DNA of 64,000 bases from Flavisolibacter tropicus (GTDB taxonomy: Bacteria > Bacteroidota > Bacteroidia > Chitinophagales > Chitinophagaceae): positions 4,791,501-4,855,500 of the forward strand of contig NZ_CP011390.1 in the NCBI RefSeq assembly GCF_001644645.1. The letters are read 5' to 3'. Both the position numbers and the translations under genes were made by a program. Below are positions 60,401 to 64,000 of the stretch, in pieces. Each line of letters opens with the position of its first letter. The first letter of the stretch is position 1. The notes beneath the pieces are model-generated. The model was not told the origin of the DNA. It did not search any database and was given only the letters and a program-made list of their open reading frames with translations.

Positions 60401-60829
60401 TTGATTCCGGATTCATATGTAGAAAACATCACAGAGCGATTATCGCTGTATTCGCGGCTGGATAACTGCGATAACGATGAGGAATTGGAGCAGATGGAGA
60501 CCGAATTTGTAGATCGCTTTGGACCTATCCCCCCTCAGGTTCAAGACCTGTTTATTACCGTTCGTTGCCGTAAAATGGCTGTAGCCTTAGGTTTTGAAAA
60601 ACTGATGTTGAAGGATAATATATTAAAATGTTACTTCATTAATAGACCAGACTCACCGTATTTTGAATCGGCGTTGTTCAATAATATCTTAGATTATTTA
60701 CAAACCGGAACCAACAAAGCCCGTTTAAAACAGGTAGGCAAACTGTTTATGTTGGTGGTAGAACCGGCAAATAGTATGCAGGATATATTCTCATTCTTAC
60801 AGCGTATGCATATGGCTGTTGTAAAATAG
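57440..60829 (+). CDS. mfd: Transcription-repair coupling factor
   Basis: An 1129-residue SF2 ATPase that removes stalled RNA polymerase and recruits UvrA. Domains in order: UvrB-homology region (1-440), RNA polymerase interaction domain with [30 protein letters not shown] (about 450-500), RecG-like helicase with Walker A [9 protein letters not shown] (about 600), [16 protein letters not shown] and [59 protein letters not shown], then the TRCF C-terminal domain with [18 protein letters not shown]. Length is normal. Confidence 0.97.
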   Translation: [1129 protein letters not shown]

Positions 60830-60908
60830 TTGCAAACGGGCGATTCTTTTGGCCTTTCCTGATTTTAAAGCCGTTTGCTTTTTACTATTTTTATAGTATA
60901 ATATCGCT

Positions 60909-63900
60909 ATGATGCTTCGCCAATACTTTCTGCTAACAGTACTTTTAGGGTTAAGTGGATTTGCGTTTGCCCAGAAAGAGAAAAAGGCCATTCGTTTAAA
61001 GAGTGGAGTCGTTTATGCAGCTCCTAATATTATTACTGATTCCATAGAGCAGTTTAATAAAAAAGCCTTTCATAAGGAAAAAGCCTTTGCCATTCTTCAA
61101 TTTGAAACAATTCCAAACGAAGAAGTAAAGCAACAACTAGCTAAGAACGGCGTAGCCCTATTGGATTATATTCCCGACAATGCGTATACCGTAAGTATTA
61201 CAAAGAAACTTAATAAAGAAGTATTACAGCGGGTAAAAGCAAGTGCTATATGGGTGCCTACACCACAGCAAAAGATGCATCCATCTTTAGCGCAGTTCTC
61301 CCAAACGGTAGGTGCTAGATCTAAAGGGTTAGTTACCATTCAGATTCGTTTCCCTCAATCATTTACAGCAGCCGAAGTTTTAGATGCTCTGTTTACACAG
61401 AAGTATAATGTTATCCGAAAAGATTTAGTGGCTTATCATATACTAAGTGTGCAGATACCTGCCAACCAGGTATCGGAGCTGGCGGCATTGCCATTTGTAG
61501 AATACTTGCAAGAAGAATCATTGCAAGCAATTCCTCTGAATGGGAACAGCCGGCGTATTTCAAATGCTACGATTTTAAATGCCTCTCTGGCAAATGGGGG
61601 AAAGAATTTAAATGGAGCAGGCGTAGTGATCGGGCACGGCGATGATGGCAACTCTCAAGGACATGTTGACTATACAGACCGGGTTATCAGTAAAACAACA
61701 ACAATAGGAGGTGGACACAGCACTTATGTCGCTGGAAACTTGGCCGGCGCAGGTATATGGAACGAGTTGTATAGAGGCTACGCTTCCAAGGCTAAAATGA
61801 TCAGTACCCTTTATACGGATATCTGGTGGAATGCAGCAACCTATGTACAGGATTATGGTATGGTGTTGACCAACAATTCTTATCAGATTGTGCCACAAAC
61901 ATGTGATGCCAGTGGTGTATATGACGGATATTCTGCATTGATAGATCAACAAGCTTTTGTGTTTCCTTCTTTACAACAAGTGTTTGCATCTGGTAATCAC
62001 GGAGGATTAACTTGTAGCCCTTATGCCGCTTCAGGGTTTGGAACTATAGCCGGTTCTTTACAATGTGCTAAAAATGCTATTACAGTTGGAAATATAAATA
62101 GTGCCGGTATCATCTCCGGTGGTTCTAGTAGAGGCCCTGTACGTGATGGAAGAATCAAGCCTGAGTTGGTAACCCTTGGCGTAGCGGTAACATCTACATC
62201 AGCAGCTGGCGGGTATTTGACTGAAAATGGAACGAGTATTTCTGCCCCAGCCGTTACAGGTGGCGCTGCGCTAATGTATGAGAAGTACCGTCAGCTAAAC
62301 AGCAATGCAAACCCATCAAGCGCTTTAATTAAAGCATTATTGTGTAATGGAGCGACAGACAGGGGTACTCCTGGTCCTGATTATGTATATGGTTTTGGCA
62401 GTATGAACTTACTGAGAAGTGTTGATATGCTTGAAAAAGGACGTTTTATTGCTGGAAGTATAAGCAATGGTGGTAGTCAAACAACCACGATATCTGTTCC
62501 GGCAAATACAGCCAGGCTAAAAGTGATGATCTATTGGAACGATCCTGCGGCATCACCTCTATCAGCTTCAGCGTTAGTGCATGATCTTGATTTAGAGGTA
62601 ACTGATCCATCGTCTACTAAAGTTTTACCATTAGTATTGGACCCTTCTCCTGCCAATGTTCAAAACCCAAGTACCAATGGTGCGGACCATAGGAATAATA
62701 TTGAACAAGTAGTCATTAATAATCCTACAGGCGGCACATATACTTTTACAGTAAAGGGAACTTCCGTAACACAAAACCCTACTCAGGATTATTATATTGT
62801 TTATGATATTATTCCAAACTCATTGGCATTAACCTTTCCTGTTGGTGGAGAGGGGTTAATACCAGGACAAGTAACACCCATCCAGTGGGAGTCTTATGGT
62901 GATCCTGTTAATTCCTTTACCCTAGAGTATTCGATAGATGGCGGTACTACCTGGACAACTATTGATAATGCTATTAGTGCTACTGCAGATAATTATACAT
63001 GGACTGTGCCTGCCATTGCAACAGAAAAAGCACGGATTCGGGTAACTAAAAATGGTACTTCTCTAAATAGTACCAGTAATGCTTTTGCAATTATTGGTCA
63101 GCCCACTATAAGCTTGTCGGCTACGCAATGTCCTTCTTATATAGCCGTTCAATGGGGCGCAGTAGCAAATGCTAGCGATTATGAAATTATTAGGTTAAAA
63201 GGTGGTGAAATGGTATCTGTGGGTACCACTACCGGCACGTCCTATACAATCAGTAGTTTATCACCGGACAGTGTTTATTGGGTATCTGTGCGGGCTAGAG
63301 TAAATGGCGCTCCAGGTTTGCGGTCAGTTGCGATTTCCCGCCAGCCGAATACAGGAACTTGTACGGGTACCATTTCGGATAATGATTTAAAGCTAGACGC
63401 GATACTGACTCCAACTTCCGGACGAAAAGCTACTTCATCGGCTTTAACGTCTACTACCCCTATTAAAGTGCGCGTGCGAAACCTGGATGATGTTGCAATT
63501 AGTAACTTTTCTGTCAAATATTCAATTGATGGCGGTAGTACATGGGTAACGGAAGCCGTTACTGCAACTATTCCTGCTCAAGGCACCTATGAATATACAT
63601 TCGCTGCTACTGCTAATCTTGCTGCAATAGGAAACTACAATTTTGTGGCAGCTGTTGTTAATAATACAACTGATCCGATTGCTGAAAACAATACACTTTC
63701 GTATACTATAAAACACCTGGATAATCCACCAGTGAATCTTGCAACTGATTTGGTTGATGATTTTGAAGCAGCTGTTGTTAGCGATTATCGTACCGATACA
63801 ATTGGCCTTTCTGGTATTGACCGCTATGATTTTATGCATAGTTCAATCGACGGTCGGCTGCGCACGTTTGTAAATACAGGAATTGCTGCATCGGGGACAA

Positions 63901-64000
63901 AAGCAATAACCTTAGATGCTGATCGTGCATTGGCAGCGCCCGGTAATACCAACTATTTAATAGGTACCTATAACCTCGCCTCTTATACGACTGCCGATGA
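60909..64000 (+). CDS. Subtilisin-like S8 family peptidase, partial (cut by window end)
   Basis: Open reading frame from ATG 60909 to the window end, 1030 complete codons. A signal peptide (to GFAFAQ) is followed by a prodomain-like region (about 22-210) and the S8 core with Asp 245/246 (IGHGDDGN), His 270 (GGGHSTYVAG), Asn 363 (FASGNHG) and Ser 443 (GTSISAP). A P/proprotein-type beta domain, a fibronectin-type III repeat (about 745-800) and a CARDB-like repeat follow. A T9SS sorting domain beyond the window is likely but unseen. Start chosen by the signal peptide and the initial ATG pair. Confidence 0.9.
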   Translation, partial: MMLRQYFLLTVLLGLSGFAFAQKEKKAIRLKSGVVYAAPNIITDSIEQFNKKAFHKEKAFAILQFETIPNEEVKQQLAKNGVALLDYIPDNAYTVSITKKLNKEVLQRVKASAIWVPTPQQKMHPSLAQFSQTVGARSKGLVTIQIRFPQSFTAAEVLDALFTQKYNVIRKDLVAYHILSVQIPANQVSELAALPFVEYLQEESLQAIPLNGNSRRISNATILNASLANGGKNLNGAGVVIGHGDDGNSQGHVDYTDRVISKTTTIGGGHSTYVAGNLAGAGIWNELYRGYASKAKMISTLYTDIWWNAATYVQDYGMVLTNNSYQIVPQTCDASGVYDGYSALIDQQAFVFPSLQQVFASGNHGGLTCSPYAASGFGTIAGSLQCAKNAITVGNINSAGIISGGSSRGPVRDGRIKPELVTLGVAVTSTSAAGGYLTENGTSISAPAVTGGAALMYEKYRQLNSNANPSSALIKALLCNGATDRGTPGPDYVYGFGSMNLLRSVDMLEKGRFIAGSISNGGSQTTTISVPANTARLKVMIYWNDPAASPLSASALVHDLDLEVTDPSSTKVLPLVLDPSPANVQNPSTNGADHRNNIEQVVINNPTGGTYTFTVKGTSVTQNPTQDYYIVYDIIPNSLALTFPVGGEGLIPGQVTPIQWESYGDPVNSFTLEYSIDGGTTWTTIDNAISATADNYTWTVPAIATEKARIRVTKNGTSLNSTSNAFAIIGQPTISLSATQCPSYIAVQWGAVANASDYEIIRLKGGEMVSVGTTTGTSYTISSLSPDSVYWVSVRARVNGAPGLRSVAISRQPNTGTCTGTISDNDLKLDAILTPTSGRKATSSALTSTTPIKVRVRNLDDVAISNFSVKYSIDGGSTWVTEAVTATIPAQGTYEYTFAATANLAAIGNYNFVAAVVNNTTDPIAENNTLSYTIKHLDNPPVNLATDLVDDFEAAVVSDYRTDTIGLSGIDRYDFMHSSIDGRLRTFVNTGIAASGTKAITLDADRALAAPGNTNYLIGTYNLASYTTAD

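Overview
The window is a contiguous chromosomal stretch of a Bacteroidota bacterium, most likely of the Chitinophagaceae. The evidence is a gliding-motility lipoprotein GldB, a protein with a type IX secretion (T9SS) C-terminal sorting domain, a Bat-type aerotolerance operon, single-chain dimeric-type glycyl-tRNA synthetase, many Bacteroidota-style lipoproteins, and several -7 promoter boxes of the form TAnnTTTG close to start codons. Genes are moderately dense, mostly short operons, with no rRNA, prophage, CRISPR array or transposase. The strain assignment is inference; no comparison could be run.

Layout. 0-8.1 kb: CDGSH protein, endonuclease V, isocitrate dehydrogenase, ApaG, an IRBP-like S41 peptidase, GldB and NAD synthetase. 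8.5-13.7 kb: a translationally coupled operon moxR - four-helix-bundle gene - DUF58 - BatD-like - BatA-like VWA - rsgA. 14-15.2 kb: a small unknown protein, a 56-residue lipoprotein and a gamma-carbonic anhydrase. 15.3-21.4 kb: a compact membrane operon (membrane protein, winged-helix regulator, radical SAM enzyme, three small membrane proteins, CreD, DgkA, DUF1361). 21.4-33 kb: a 1144-residue TolB-like/beta-barrel protein, an MBL hydrolase, a flippase, an MbnP/MbnH-like copper pair, ArfB, Dtd, truncated haemoglobin, MazG-like and BrkB. 33-37.7 kb: VOC protein, TPR protein, cytochrome c, AraC regulator, beta-lactamase-family hydrolase.

37.8-39 kb holds the most unusual locus: an intact tRNA-Leu(UAA) followed by two exact 420-bp units, each with a GIY-YIG nuclease gene whose stop codon lies in the acceptor arm of a defective tRNA-Leu copy carrying a 16-bp palindrome in its D-loop, plus a truncated third nuclease copy. 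tRNA-Gly(GCC) lies just upstream.

39-50 kb is more accessory: a UPF1-like helicase, SGNH hydrolase, M28 peptidase, several unrecognised small proteins, and non-coding elements of about 190 bp with terminal inverted repeats. 50-64 kb: ATP-grasp protein, GlyRS, outer-membrane barrel, a perfect 36-bp inverted repeat joining the stop codons of two convergent genes, a ferredoxin-NADP reductase-like protein, a T9SS beta-propeller protein, Mfd, and a subtilisin-like protease cut by the window end.

The most interesting non-coding signals are the tRNA-Leu/GIY-YIG array, a perfect 20-bp dyad between a cytochrome c gene and a divergent AraC regulator, the stop-codon palindrome, the miniature inverted-repeat elements and an 11-bp motif repeated at an exact 22-bp pitch.
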